From Nonomuraea guangzhouensis (GTDB lineage: Bacteria > Actinomycetota > Actinomycetes > Streptosporangiales > Streptosporangiaceae): a stretch of 64,000 nt of DNA. The translations under genes and the position numbers were made by a program. How positions within the stretch are numbered: the stretch's first letter is position 1; each line of letters begins with the position of its first letter. This document shows, in pieces, positions 1 through 8,153 of the stretch. The stretch is taken from the NCBI RefSeq assembly GCF_019396345.1, contig NZ_JAHKRM010000020.1:186001-250000 (forward strand). Reading direction: 5' to 3'. The notes beneath the pieces were generated by a model. The model ran no database searches. It had not been told where the DNA came from and saw nothing but the letters and a program-made list of their open reading frames with translations.

Positions 1-300
1 ATGGCGAACAAGCCCGTCATGGAGTTCCCCGAGCCGTCCGACTACGGCTACGGCTCCGAATGGGGCCGGCCCGACGAGCGGCAGGACACACCGCAGGACA
101 CGCCGCAGACGCAGCAGTCCGACCCGTGGGCCACGCCTACCCCTGACGCCTCCGAGCCGTCGGTCACGGAGGCGCCCACCACGCAGGAGCCCGAGACCCA
201 GGATCCGCCGCAGCAGAACGACACGGGCCAGCCCACCGGCGACCCGGCCGTTCCCACGGCCGGGCCCGACGACACCGGCGGCCGGTCACCGGCCGGCTAG
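1..300 (+). CDS. Acidic low-complexity protein (whole small gene or 3' end of a larger one)
   Basis: The frame is open from the first base of the window to a TAG at 298-300. An ATG sits exactly at base 1, so it cannot be decided whether this is a complete 99-residue protein or the tail of a longer one. The product is almost entirely Pro, Thr, Gln, Asp and Glu, with no hydrophobic core, and is probably disordered. Its last 15 bases overlap the end of the convergent DUF255 gene. I do not recognise a family and suggest no function. Confidence 0.45.
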   Translation: MANKPVMEFPEPSDYGYGSEWGRPDERQDTPQDTPQTQQSDPWATPTPDASEPSVTEAPTTQEPETQDPPQQNDTGQPTGDPAVPTAGPDDTGGRSPAG

Positions 301-2250
301 CTCGGCCCGCAGCTCCTCGGGGGTGGTGACGGGCATCCGGCAGGCGAAGTCGCGGCAGACGTACGCGGCAGGGGCTCCGCCGACCGTCCCGCGGCCTTCC
401 AGCAGCGCGGGGCCGCCCGGCTGCCCGCCCTCGCCGTCGCCCAGCGCGACGACCAGGCCGGGAACGTCGGCCAGCAGCGCCTCGCGGTGCAGCGCCCGCG
501 TACGCGGGTCGTCCGGCGGCCCGACGACCGCCACCTCGACCGGACCGCCGAGCGCCGCCCGCGCCACGGCCAGCCCCCAGCCGGCGAACCTCGCGTGCCC
601 GGTGGCCAGCACGGACACCGTGCCGAGAGCCTCGTAGGCGGCCTCACGGTGCCGTGCGGACCCCGTCAGCGCCGAGTGGGCGAGCAGCGCCCCGGCCGCC
701 GCGTACTGCCCCGACGGGGTCGCGTTGTCGGTGGGGTCCTGCGGTCGCTGGAACAGCCGTTCGGCGTCGTCGGCCGTGTCGTAGAACCCGCCCGCGTCGT
801 CGCCGAACCGGTCGAGCACGGTGTCGAGCAGCGAGCCCGCCAGCCGGTGCCAGCGCGTCTCGCCGGTCACGCCGTAGAGGGCGATCAGCCCCTCGGCCAG
901 GTTCGCGTAGTCCTCCAGCACCCCGGCGTTGCGGCCGGCCCGCCCGTCGCGTGAGGTCCGCAGCAGCCTGCCGCCGTCCATGTGCACGTCTTCGAGCAGC
1001 TCGGCCGCCTGGCGGGCGGCCGCGACCAGGTCCGGCCGGTCGAACACCATGCCGGTCTCGGCCAGCGCGGCGATGGCCAGCCCGTTCCACGAGGCCACGA
1101 CCTTGTCGTCACGTCCCGGGCGGACCCGCAGGCCCCGGGCGGCGAGCAGCCGGGCCCGGACGTCGTCGAACCGCGTGGCGTCGTCCGGGTCGGCGAGCAG
1201 CTGCAGCACGGACGTGCCGTGCTCGAACGTGCCCCGCACCTCGAAGAGCCGGGTGGCCCATTCGCCGTCATCGTCGCCGAGCACCTCGCGAAGCTGCTCC
1301 GGCGTCCAGACGTAGAACCTGCCCTCCTCGCCCTCGCTGTCGGCGTCGAGCGCCGAGGCGAAGCCGCCCTCCGCAGTACGCATCTCGCGCAGCAGCCAGT
1401 CGGCCGTCTCCAGGGCGACCCGCCGGGCGAGGGGCTCCCGGCTCGCCTTCCACCAGTGCGTGTAGACGCGCAGCAGCAGCGCGTTGTCGTACAGCATCTT
1501 CTCGAAGTGCGGCACCACCCAGCCCGCGTCGACGCTGTAGCGGGCGAAGCCGCCGCCGAGCTGGTCGTACATGCCGCCGCGCGCCATCGCGTCCAGCGTG
1601 CGGCCGCTCATCTCGCTCTCCCCGGAGCGCAGCAGGAACTCCAGCACCATCGACGGCGGGAACTTGGGCGCCCCGCCGAACCCGCCGCGCTCCTTGTCGA
1701 ACGACTCCCGCAGATTCGCCACGGCCAGCGCCAGCGCCTCCTCGCCGGGCAGCGGCCCGCTGGGCAGCGTCGTGTGCGCGTTGAGCGCCTCGACCACCTT
1801 CGAGCCCTGCTCCGTCACGGTCGCCCGGTCGCCGGTCCACGCGTCGTGCACGCCGCGCAGCAGCCGCTGGAACTGGGCCCGCGGGAAGTAGGTGCCGCAG
1901 TAGAACGGGTGACCCTCAGGCGTCGCGAACACCGTCATCGGCCAGCCGCCCTGGTGGATCATGGCCTGGGTGGCGGTCATGTAGACGGCGTCGACGTCGG
2001 GCCGCTCCTCGCGGTCCACTTTGACGTTGACGAAGTGCTCGTTCATCAGCCGCGCGGTGTCGGCGTCCTCGAAGCTCTCGTGTGCCATTACGTGACACCA
2101 ATGACACGCTGAGTAACCAACGCTGATCAGCAGCGGCACATCGCGCCGACGCGCCTCGGCGAAGGCCTCCTCGCCCCAGGGGTGCCAATCGACGGGGTTG
2201 TCCGCGTGTTGCAGCAGATAGGGGCTCGTCGCGTCCTTCAAGCGGTTCAT
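286..2250 (-). CDS. Thioredoxin-like DUF255 / N-acylglucosamine 2-epimerase-fold protein (YyaL type)
   Basis: A 654-residue cytosolic protein of the YyaL / spermatogenesis-associated-protein-20 family. The N-terminal 170 residues are the thioredoxin-like DUF255 domain, opening with the family signature ([11 protein letters not shown]) and carrying CHWC at residues 49-52 in place of CxxC. The remainder is an alpha/alpha-barrel like that of glycosyl hydrolases and epimerases. Length fits the family (about 650-700). The start at 2250 was chosen because AAAGGAGG lies just upstream and the conserved domain begins there; the frame is open 19 codons further up without a ribosome site. The substrate of this family is unknown, so no reaction is assigned. 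Confidence 0.9.
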   Translation of the reverse strand: MNRLKDATSPYLLQHADNPVDWHPWGEEAFAEARRRDVPLLISVGYSACHWCHVMAHESFEDADTARLMNEHFVNVKVDREERPDVDAVYMTATQAMIHQGGWPMTVFATPEGHPFYCGTYFPRAQFQRLLRGVHDAWTGDRATVTEQGSKVVEALNAHTTLPSGPLPGEEALALAVANLRESFDKERGGFGGAPKFPPSMVLEFLLRSGESEMSGRTLDAMARGGMYDQLGGGFARYSVDAGWVVPHFEKMLYDNALLLRVYTHWWKASREPLARRVALETADWLLREMRTAEGGFASALDADSEGEEGRFYVWTPEQLREVLGDDDGEWATRLFEVRGTFEHGTSVLQLLADPDDATRFDDVRARLLAARGLRVRPGRDDKVVASWNGLAIAALAETGMVFDRPDLVAAARQAAELLEDVHMDGGRLLRTSRDGRAGRNAGVLEDYANLAEGLIALYGVTGETRWHRLAGSLLDTVLDRFGDDAGGFYDTADDAERLFQRPQDPTDNATPSGQYAAAGALLAHSALTGSARHREAAYEALGTVSVLATGHARFAGWGLAVARAALGGPVEVAVVGPPDDPRTRALHREALLADVPGLVVALGDGEGGQPGGPALLEGRGTVGGAPAAYVCRDFACRMPVTTPEELRAELAGR

Positions 2251-2346
2251 CAGGTCCTCCTTTGTGCACTCTACGACCACATCCGGGGGACACAGAGTGG
2301 GCGGCAACGCGTGTGGTGGGGACGGCGGGGGCGTAGGTTACGGAGC

Positions 2347-3498
2347 GTGGATCTGGACTTCGTGTGCACGCATGCGGGGCGCCCCGCCGCCGCCCTCACC
2401 CGCAGGGACGTGGCCCGCGCGCTGCTCGCCGTGCCCTCAGGGGTGGCGCTGGTGGCGCTGCCCGACCTGCGGCGCTCGTTGATGGCCGCGGGCAACCCGC
2501 TCTCGCTGGCGTTCTGGGACTCGGCCCGGTCGACGCTCGGCATGATCGAGTCGGGCGCCGCCACGGTCGGCGACGTGCAGCGCTGGGTCGAGTCGACCGG
2601 CACCGAGCCGATGCTGATGACGCCCGGCTACTTCGTCTGGCCGGAGGAGGACGAGCGCGGGCCGGTGGCCGAGGAGATGTTCTCGCTGCTCGTGCGGTAT
2701 CTGGAGGAACGCGTCAGCGCGGGTGAGATCGACCCCGACGCGCTGGTCGCGGGTGATCCGGAGGCCCGCAGGACGTACGAGGACCTGCAGGAACGCTGGC
2801 TGAGCACGCCGCAGCCCGACGGCCGGGTGCCCGGGTTCGCGGTTAGTGACGAGCAGGACGAGGAGCTGTTCGCCGCCTGGGACGAGGAGGAGGCGTTCGC
2901 GCTGGCCGAGCTGCGGCGGATCATCGCCGAGCTGCCCAAGCCGCCCGAGCTGCCCGCCGTCGAGCTGCGACGGGCCGGGACCCGGCTGCGCGAGCTGCTC
3001 GGCCTGCCCGGCTATCCGGCGAACGTGCTGCGGGCCTGCGCCGGGTTCGACGACCGGCCGATGCCCGACGACGACGGTGAGCTCTGGCTGTCGGTGGCGG
3101 CCGGCATCGCCGGGCCCATCTCCGATCTGTCGGAGGACGGCGACAGCCTGGAGGAGTTCGCGGACCTCGACGGCGACCTCAGCCACGAGGACTCCGTGCT
3201 GGCCAACCTCTGCGCCATCCAGCACGCCGACTGGCTGGCCGCGGTGGCGGCCCTGACCAGGCTCGGTCCGGGCGTGCTCGCCTCGCCCGAGCGGCTGGCC
3301 CGCCTCATCGCCGAGTCGGAGGACATCGACATCGACGACCAGGACGCCGACGACCTCGACGCCACCGAGCGCCTGTTCGTGCCGGTGGTGAGCCTGTGGG
3401 GCTACCTGGGCGTCGTCGACCCCGAAGAGGTGCTCACCCCGCTGGGCTGGTGGGGGCTGCCGAAGGCGCTCGAACGCGCCTGGTCACCCTCCGACTGA
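2347..3498 (+). CDS. Hypothetical acidic actinobacterial protein
   Basis: A 383-residue protein from a GTG at 2347, divergent from the DUF255 gene with a 96-bp gap. It is rich in Asp and Glu, has no signal peptide, membrane segment or recognisable motif, and reads as a soluble mostly helical protein. The frame is open further upstream into the divergent gene, but the first 55 codons there look like out-of-frame translation, which is why the GTG was chosen. Its 3' end overlaps the convergent GNAT gene by 15 bp. I do not recognise the family. Confidence 0.75.
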   Translation: MDLDFVCTHAGRPAAALTRRDVARALLAVPSGVALVALPDLRRSLMAAGNPLSLAFWDSARSTLGMIESGAATVGDVQRWVESTGTEPMLMTPGYFVWPEEDERGPVAEEMFSLLVRYLEERVSAGEIDPDALVAGDPEARRTYEDLQERWLSTPQPDGRVPGFAVSDEQDEELFAAWDEEEAFALAELRRIIAELPKPPELPAVELRRAGTRLRELLGLPGYPANVLRACAGFDDRPMPDDDGELWLSVAAGIAGPISDLSEDGDSLEEFADLDGDLSHEDSVLANLCAIQHADWLAAVAALTRLGPGVLASPERLARLIAESEDIDIDDQDADDLDATERLFVPVVSLWGYLGVVDPEEVLTPLGWWGLPKALERAWSPSD

Positions 3499-3783
3499 GT
3501 CGTCTGAGTCGACCAGGTCTTTGTACGAGGGATGACGTTCGATGTACTTGGCGACGTAGGGGCAGAGCGGCACCACCCGCAGGCCGGTGTCCCTGCTCGC
3601 GTCGAGCGCGTGCCCGACCAGCTTGCCGGCCAGGCCCTGGCCCTCGTACTCGGGTCGCACCTCGGTGTGCGTGAAGACGATCTTCGTGGGCAGCAGCCGG
3701 TAGTCGGCGAACCCGGCGACCGTGCCGTCCACGAAGATCTCGAACCGGCTGTGCTCGGTGTTGTCGACTATTTCGACCGGCAT
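3484..3783 (-). CDS. Small GNAT-family N-acetyltransferase (YjdJ/Gtn1-like)
   Basis: A 99-residue protein of the short GCN5-related acetyltransferase-like family (COG2388). The acetyl-CoA loop region is visible as EYEGQGLAGKL near residue 45, followed by the helix and the VPLCPYVAKYIERHP segment typical of this family. It lacks the longer N-terminal part of full GNAT enzymes. Its ATG directly follows the stop codon of the small membrane protein (no gap), so it is the third gene of the mca operon. Substrate unknown. Confidence 0.85.
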   Translation of the reverse strand: MPVEIVDNTEHSRFEIFVDGTVAGFADYRLLPTKIVFTHTEVRPEYEGQGLAGKLVGHALDASRDTGLRVVPLCPYVAKYIERHPSYKDLVDSDDSVGG

Positions 3784-3975
3784 CTATTCGGCCTTCTTGT
3801 CGTCGATATCGGCTGCCCGGGGTACCTGGATCTTCGTCATCTGCTTGTTCATCGACTTGATCAGGATGTACAGGGCGACACCGATGAGGGCGACGACGAC
3901 GAAGCCGAGCAGCCCCGGACTCACATCACCCGCTACGAGAGTTGTCACCCCTTCAGTCTGCCACCGAGGGGTCAT
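3784..3975 (-). CDS. Small single-pass membrane protein downstream of mca
   Basis: A 63-residue protein with one hydrophobic segment (about residues 19-39) followed by a basic then acidic tail. It lies between mca and the GNAT gene, 7 nt after the mca stop and abutting the GNAT start, so the three are surely cotranscribed. ATG at 3975 is used; GTG at 3948 (start VTTLVAGD) is an alternative that would shorten the N terminus by nine residues. No function is known; the neighbourhood suggests only coexpression with mycothiol-dependent detoxification. Confidence 0.7.
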   Translation of the reverse strand: MTPRWQTEGVTTLVAGDVSPGLLGFVVVALIGVALYILIKSMNKQMTKIQVPRAADIDDKKAE

Positions 3976-3982
3976 GCTCCGG

Positions 3983-4867
3983 TCAGTGGCAGGCGGGGGA
4001 GACCTCTTCGGCGTGGATGCCCGTGAACAGATCGTCCTCCGGCAGCTCGGTGTCGACCAGCGAGCGCGCCAGGTGGTAGTCCTCGGTCGGCCAGATCTCG
4101 CGCTGGAGGTCGCGCGGGCAGACGAACCAGAAGCCGTCGGGGTCCACCTGGGTGGCGTGCGCGAGCAGCGCCTCGTCCCGCAGCTCGAAGTAGTCGCCGC
4201 AGGGCACCCGGGTCGTCACCGGCCACTTGGCGGGCCGGTCCTCCCAGCGGGAGATCCAGTCGGAGTAGGGGGAGCCCATGCCGCGCGCGGTCATCGCCTC
4301 GTGCAGCGCCTCGAACCGCTCCTTGGTGAAGCCCATCTGGTAGTAAAGCTTCAGCGGCTGCCACGGGTCGCCCGTGCCCGGGTAGCGGTCGGGGTCGCCG
4401 GCCGCCTCGAACGCCTCCACGGAGACCTTGTTGGTCATGATGTGGTCGGGGTGCGGGTAACCGCCGTCGTCGTCGTACGTCAGGATGACGTGTGGCCTGA
4501 ACGCGCGCACCGCGGCGACAAGGGGCGCGGAGGCGTCTTCGAGCTTCTGCAGCGCGAAGCAGCCCTCGGGCAGCTCCTCCTCCTCGCTCTCCGGCAGCCC
4601 GGAGTCGATGAAGCCCATGAACTCCTGCCGGACGCCGAGGATCTCGCGCGCGCGGGCCATCTCGGCCTTGCGCACCTCGCCGATGTTGTCGACGATCTCC
4701 GGCCGGTCCATCTTGGGGTTGAGCACCGAGCCGCGCTCACCGCCGGTGAGCGTACAGACCAGCACTTCCACGCCTTCGCGGGCGTAGCGCGCCATCGTGG
4801 CGGCGCCCTTGCTCGACTCGTCGTCGGGATGGGCGTGGACGGCCATCAGCCTCAACGGTGCACTCAC
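3983..4867 (-). CDS. mca: Mycothiol S-conjugate amidase
   Basis: Cleaves mycothiol S-conjugates of electrophiles to glucosaminyl-inositol and a mercapturic acid, a cytosolic zinc-dependent detoxification step. The 294-residue protein belongs to the PIG-L/LmbE deacetylase family: AHPDDE at residues 12-17 and HPDH at 139-142 supply the metal ligands and catalytic Asp. The C-terminal segment ending in a long helix with HLARS is the part that separates Mca from MshB. GTG start with a GAGGAG about 10 nt upstream. First gene of an operon with a small membrane protein and a GNAT protein. It also implies a mycothiol-producing actinobacterium. Confidence 0.93.
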   Translation of the reverse strand: MSAPLRLMAVHAHPDDESSKGAATMARYAREGVEVLVCTLTGGERGSVLNPKMDRPEIVDNIGEVRKAEMARAREILGVRQEFMGFIDSGLPESEEEELPEGCFALQKLEDASAPLVAAVRAFRPHVILTYDDDGGYPHPDHIMTNKVSVEAFEAAGDPDRYPGTGDPWQPLKLYYQMGFTKERFEALHEAMTARGMGSPYSDWISRWEDRPAKWPVTTRVPCGDYFELRDEALLAHATQVDPDGFWFVCPRDLQREIWPTEDYHLARSLVDTELPEDDLFTGIHAEEVSPACH

Positions 4868-5001
4868 GGGCTCGATGTCTCCTCAGTTGGACCGATCACT
4901 TGCCCAGACAGGTTAGGTTCTGCTGGGCGGTCGCGAGGGCGTGACCCCCTCGGGCGACAATTGTCTCGGATAACGCTGAGGGAGTGCAGGGAGATTCCGC
5001 C

Positions 5002-5421
5002 ATGGCCACCGAAGATGTCGAGAACCGTCCAGTTCTCGGCACACCCGACGACTTCCCCGACCGCCCCGAGCGACGGGGCCGGTTCGTCGTGCACGTCGTC
5101 ATCGGCGTGCTGGTGGCCATTATCGCAGGTGGCTGGGGCTACGTGATGTGGTCGATGACCGGCGGCAACACCGGGGCCGTTCCGCAGGTGGTCTCGTTCG
5201 TGGTCGACCGTCCCGACGAGGCCGAGATCATCTTCGAGGTGAGCAAGCCGGACGACCGGGTGGCCATATGCCGTATCAGGGCAGTCGATGTCAACCACGC
5301 AGAAGTGGGCAGCAGGGAAGTAAGAATTCCGGCTGGGGCGGGTAGTAAGCAGCTCAAAGAGCGCCTGGACACGAGTGCCCAGGCCGCATCCGTCCACATC
5401 CAGTCCTGCCATCTCGTATAA
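5002..5421 (+). CDS. DUF4307 membrane protein
   Basis: A 139-residue protein with a cytosolic acidic N terminus, one membrane helix (about residues 30-50), and an extracytoplasmic domain with a Cys-containing ICRIRAVDVNHAEVGS stretch and a final Cys, which matches the actinobacterial DUF4307 family. ATG at 5002 is preceded by AGGGAG. It is divergent from mca and upstream of greA on the same strand. Function unknown. Confidence 0.85.
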   Translation: MATEDVENRPVLGTPDDFPDRPERRGRFVVHVVIGVLVAIIAGGWGYVMWSMTGGNTGAVPQVVSFVVDRPDEAEIIFEVSKPDDRVAICRIRAVDVNHAEVGSREVRIPAGAGSKQLKERLDTSAQAASVHIQSCHLV

Positions 5422-5529
5422 TGAGACGTTTGAGGAAGCGTACGAGCCGTTGAGTTGTTAGCCTTTCGCAATTCAACCGAACGCAACCTCGAGTGATCTC
5501 AGGGCCCCCTAGGCAAGCAAGGAGAACCC

Positions 5530-6030
5530 GTGGCCGACTCTCGCGATGAGAACGTCACATGGCTGACGCAGGAGGCGTACGACCGTCTCAAGGCGGAGTA
5601 CGAATACCTCTCGGGCCCAGGGCGCGTCGACATCGCCAAGAAGATCGAGGCCGCCCGTGAGGAAGGTGACCTGAAGGAGAACGGCGGCTATCACGCGGCC
5701 AAGGATGAGCAGGGCAAGATGGAGGCCCGCATCTTCCACCTCCGGCAGATCATCGACAACGCCAAGGTGGGAGAGGCACCGAAGACCGAAGGGGTCGTCG
5801 GCCCCGGCATGACCGTGACGATCCGGTTCGTCCGTGACGACGACGAGGTGACCTTCCTGCTCGCTTCCCGGGAGGAGAGCGGAGCTCCGATCGACGTCTA
5901 TTCGCCGAAATCGCCCCTTGGGGCGGCGATCAATGGTAAGAAGATCGGCGAGAAGGCGACCTATTCCATGCCCAACGGTCGCCAGAACACCGTCGAGATC
6001 CTCGAGGCCGTTCCGTACATCGGCAACTGA
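5530..6030 (+). CDS. greA: Transcription elongation factor GreA
   Basis: Binds the secondary channel of RNA polymerase and stimulates transcript cleavage to rescue backtracked complexes. The 166 residues comprise the N-terminal coiled coil, with the acidic REEGDLKENGGYHAAK tip region, and the C-terminal FKBP-like domain ending TYSMPNGRQNTVEILE. Length is normal. GTG start with AAGGAG 7 nt upstream. A clear intrinsic terminator follows, so it is probably the last gene of its transcript. Confidence 0.95.
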   Translation: MADSRDENVTWLTQEAYDRLKAEYEYLSGPGRVDIAKKIEAAREEGDLKENGGYHAAKDEQGKMEARIFHLRQIIDNAKVGEAPKTEGVVGPGMTVTIRFVRDDDEVTFLLASREESGAPIDVYSPKSPLGAAINGKKIGEKATYSMPNGRQNTVEILEAVPYIGN

Positions 6031-6046
6031 CTTCAGAAGAGACGAA

Positions 6047-6078
6047 CCGCCGGGCCAACGTCGGCCCGGCGGATTTTT
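6047..6078 (+). terminator. Intrinsic terminator after greA
   Basis: A perfect 10-bp stem (CCGCCGGGCC at 6047-6056, GGCCCGGCGG at 6063-6072) with a 6-nt loop is followed by ATTTTT. It starts 16 nt after the greA stop. It is the best canonical rho-independent terminator in the window. Confidence 0.9.
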
Positions 6079-6164
6079 CGCGTTCCTCCGGCATTCGGCA
6101 GGACCTCAGCTTCCTGGTCCGCTCCAGGAAGCGGCGTGACCACCACAAGCTGGTCCCGTTCATC

Positions 6165-7310
6165 GTGGTGTCGCTCGTCGCGGTGCTGACCGCCGACCTG
6201 ATGCTGCTCGTGCAGGCGAGCGAACGGCAGGCGGTCGGCCAGCAGCCCGCCGCGGCCGTGCGGCAGCAGCAGCACCGCCCGGAGCCCCAGAAGACCCTGG
6301 CGGCCGAGCAGGGCAAGCAGGGCGACACCCCGCAGCCGGTGAAGCCGCTGGGCCGGTTACACAAGCCCAACCTCTTCGCGGTCACCCGCAAGCCGTTGAC
6401 CAACGAGCTGCTGCGCAAGGTCGCGAAGGTGAGCGGGGTGACCGCGCTGGAGCTGGCCGACGCGGCCTCGATCACGCTCGACGGCAAGCGGGTGCAGACC
6501 CTGGCGGTCGACCCCTCGACCTTCCGCGCCTACACCCCCAAGGTGACGGCGGCCTCCGACGCGCTGTGGAACAACGTGGCGGCCGGTGACGTGGCCGTCT
6601 CGTTCGTGCTCGGCAACGACGGCGGGCTGAGCCTGCACAGCCGGGTGAGCGGGCCCAACGGGTCGCTGCGCATCGGGGCCTACGCCACGACCGGTTTCGG
6701 GGCGGTCGACGCCGTCGTCTCCCGCGAGGTCGGGCGCACGCTCGGCCTGCCGCACGACAACGCGCTGATCGTGAGCGCGCCGAAGACCAACTCCGACAAA
6801 CTGCGCAAGGCCCTGCTCAAGGTGCTGGGCAAGGGCACGCAGGTGGCCATGGTCAACCCGGTGCTGCCCCCGGCGCAGGCCAAGGTCCGCACCTACGCGG
6901 CTGGCTCGTTCATGAGCGGCGAGCAGATCACCGTCGCGCTCAGGGCCGCCGCCTCCAAGCTCGGCAGACCGTACGTATGGGGCGCCGAAGGCCCTGACAC
7001 CTTCGACTGCTCGGGCCTGGTCCAGTGGGCCTTCGCGCAGGCGGGGGTACGCATGCCCCGGGTGACGCACCAGCAGTGGCTGGCCGGGCCGCAGGTGCCG
7101 CTCTCCCAGATCCAGCCGGGTGACCTGCTGTTCTGGCGCATCGACCCGACCAATCCCGGCTACATCTCGCACGTGGCGATCTACTGGGGCGGCGGCAAGA
7201 TGGTGGTGGCCCCGCGCACCGGCGACGTGGTCAAGATCGCCCCCATCAGCACCCGGAACCTGGCCGGAATCGTCAGGGTCAGCCCGGCGCTCGCGGCGCG
7301 CGTTCGCTGA
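6165..7310 (+). CDS. Secreted C40 (NlpC/P60) peptidoglycan endopeptidase; start codon unclear
   Basis: Hydrolyses peptide crosslinks of peptidoglycan. The C-terminal NlpC/P60 domain has the catalytic Cys in FDCSG (residue 282 from GTG 6165) and the His in SHVAIY (residue 336). Before it are a membrane/signal segment and a variable domain of about 200 residues. The first in-frame ATG/GTG/TTG is the GTG at 6165, which falls inside the hydrophobic helix and has no ribosome site. The frame continues upstream through a basic stretch (RSRKRR) that makes a proper signal-anchor N terminus. The real start is therefore probably a non-standard codon between about 6090 and 6150. Confidence 0.85.
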   Translation: MVSLVAVLTADLMLLVQASERQAVGQQPAAAVRQQQHRPEPQKTLAAEQGKQGDTPQPVKPLGRLHKPNLFAVTRKPLTNELLRKVAKVSGVTALELADAASITLDGKRVQTLAVDPSTFRAYTPKVTAASDALWNNVAAGDVAVSFVLGNDGGLSLHSRVSGPNGSLRIGAYATTGFGAVDAVVSREVGRTLGLPHDNALIVSAPKTNSDKLRKALLKVLGKGTQVAMVNPVLPPAQAKVRTYAAGSFMSGEQITVALRAAASKLGRPYVWGAEGPDTFDCSGLVQWAFAQAGVRMPRVTHQQWLAGPQVPLSQIQPGDLLFWRIDPTNPGYISHVAIYWGGGKMVVAPRTGDVVKIAPISTRNLAGIVRVSPALAARVR

Positions 7311-7364
7311 CGGAAGCTTCACCCCTAAAGAGACCCCCTTCGGCGCGTGCTTTTTCCGCGCAAG

Positions 7365-7384
7365 CATGTAATTCTGATTACATG
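7365..7384. promoter_or_regulatory. Perfect palindrome over the start codon of the RHH-like gene
   Basis: CATGTAAT (7365-7372), spacer TCTG, then ATTACATG (7377-7384). The right arm contains the ATG at 7382. AT-rich symmetry is rare in this genome. A -10-like AATTCT at 7370-7375 would put the transcript start on the ATG, so a protein bound here would block both promoter and start. Confidence 0.6.
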
Positions 7385-7903
7385 GCAACTGATGAAGCAA
7401 CGGCCCCGATCAAGGGCTGGTTCACCGGGCGGCTGCCCGAGGGATGGTTCACCGGAGCGCCGGAGATCGTCAGGGACCGCGAGGAGATCGCGGTGCTCGG
7501 CACGCTGCCGGAGCCCGACTTCGAGGGATCGGAGACCGAGAAGGCGGCCCTGATCGAGGGGCTCATCGGACGGTTCAGGGAAGAGACGCGCGAGCGCCGC
7601 ATCGAGATCGCCAAGGAGGCCGAACGGCGATTCGGGCAGAAGGTCTCGTGGGGCGTCGTCTGCGGTGACACGACTGTGATGTTCACCACTCTTTCCGTGC
7701 CCGTCATGACCCGCCTGCGGCAGCAGGAACGCCAGGTGCTCGACACGCTCGTCGCCGCGGGCGTGGCCCGGAGCCGCAGCGACGCGCTGGCCTGGTGCGT
7801 ACGACTCGTCGGAAAGAACACCGACACCTGGCTGTCCGAATTGCGAGACGCCTTGCAACACGTCGACCGAGTTCGCTCCGCGGGGCCGGACGTCAATTCC
7901 TGA
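7382..7903 (+). CDS. Conserved hypothetical protein with a ribbon-helix-helix-like C-terminal region
   Basis: A 173-residue soluble protein. The N terminus repeats a GWFTG motif twice (residues about 12-25). The C-terminal half runs FTTLSVPVMTRLR, then a helix, then GVARSRSDALAWCVRLV, which is the strand-helix-helix pattern of ribbon-helix-helix repressors. That assignment is by eye and moderate. The ATG lies inside a perfect palindrome and no ribosome site is visible, consistent with a leaderless transcript that represses itself. Targets unknown. Confidence 0.7.
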   Translation: MATDEATAPIKGWFTGRLPEGWFTGAPEIVRDREEIAVLGTLPEPDFEGSETEKAALIEGLIGRFREETRERRIEIAKEAERRFGQKVSWGVVCGDTTVMFTTLSVPVMTRLRQQERQVLDTLVAAGVARSRSDALAWCVRLVGKNTDTWLSELRDALQHVDRVRSAGPDVNS

Positions 7904-7935
7904 GAGTGCGCAGGAGAAACTCCCCGGCGAATGGA

Positions 7936-7961
7936 CTAAACCACTTGCGAAATTGGTTTAG
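7936..7961. promoter_or_regulatory. Inverted repeat upstream of pckG
   Basis: CTAAACCA (7936-7943) and TGGTTTAG (7954-7961) form a perfect 8+8 inverted repeat with a 10-nt spacer, about 190 bp upstream of pckG and 32 bp after the preceding gene. The half-site spacing (18 bp centre to centre) suits a dimeric repressor. It could instead be a weak terminator, although no T-run follows. The rest of the 7904-8153 gap holds a TTGAAA/TAGGCT pair (8003-8028) with an unusually short 14-bp spacer. Confidence 0.4.
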
Positions 7962-8153
7962 ACCAGCCGCATTGGCCGGGACGGTGGGCGAGTCGATTTC
8001 TTTTGAAACCGCTTCGCCGGGGTAGGCTCCCCCAATCATCAAGGCCGCAGCCTGCGGCGACGGTGGAATCCGGGCATAGGTCTATGCCAATTGGATTTTC
8101 GCCGCCGTCGTCGTGAATGATGTTTGGGCCTGAAGAGTGGAGGAGCCGTAGCC

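Noticed and set aside
654-1784. Very long Arg/Pro-rich open frames opposite or shifted within the DUF255 gene
   Set aside because: They are GC-skew shadows: Arg/Ala/Pro-rich, without ribosome sites or motifs, while the DUF255 frame has clear family signatures.
8003-8028. TTGAAA/TAGGCT as the pckG promoter
   Set aside because: Spacer is only 14 bp, too short for a normal sigma-70-type promoter; mentioned only under the inverted repeat.
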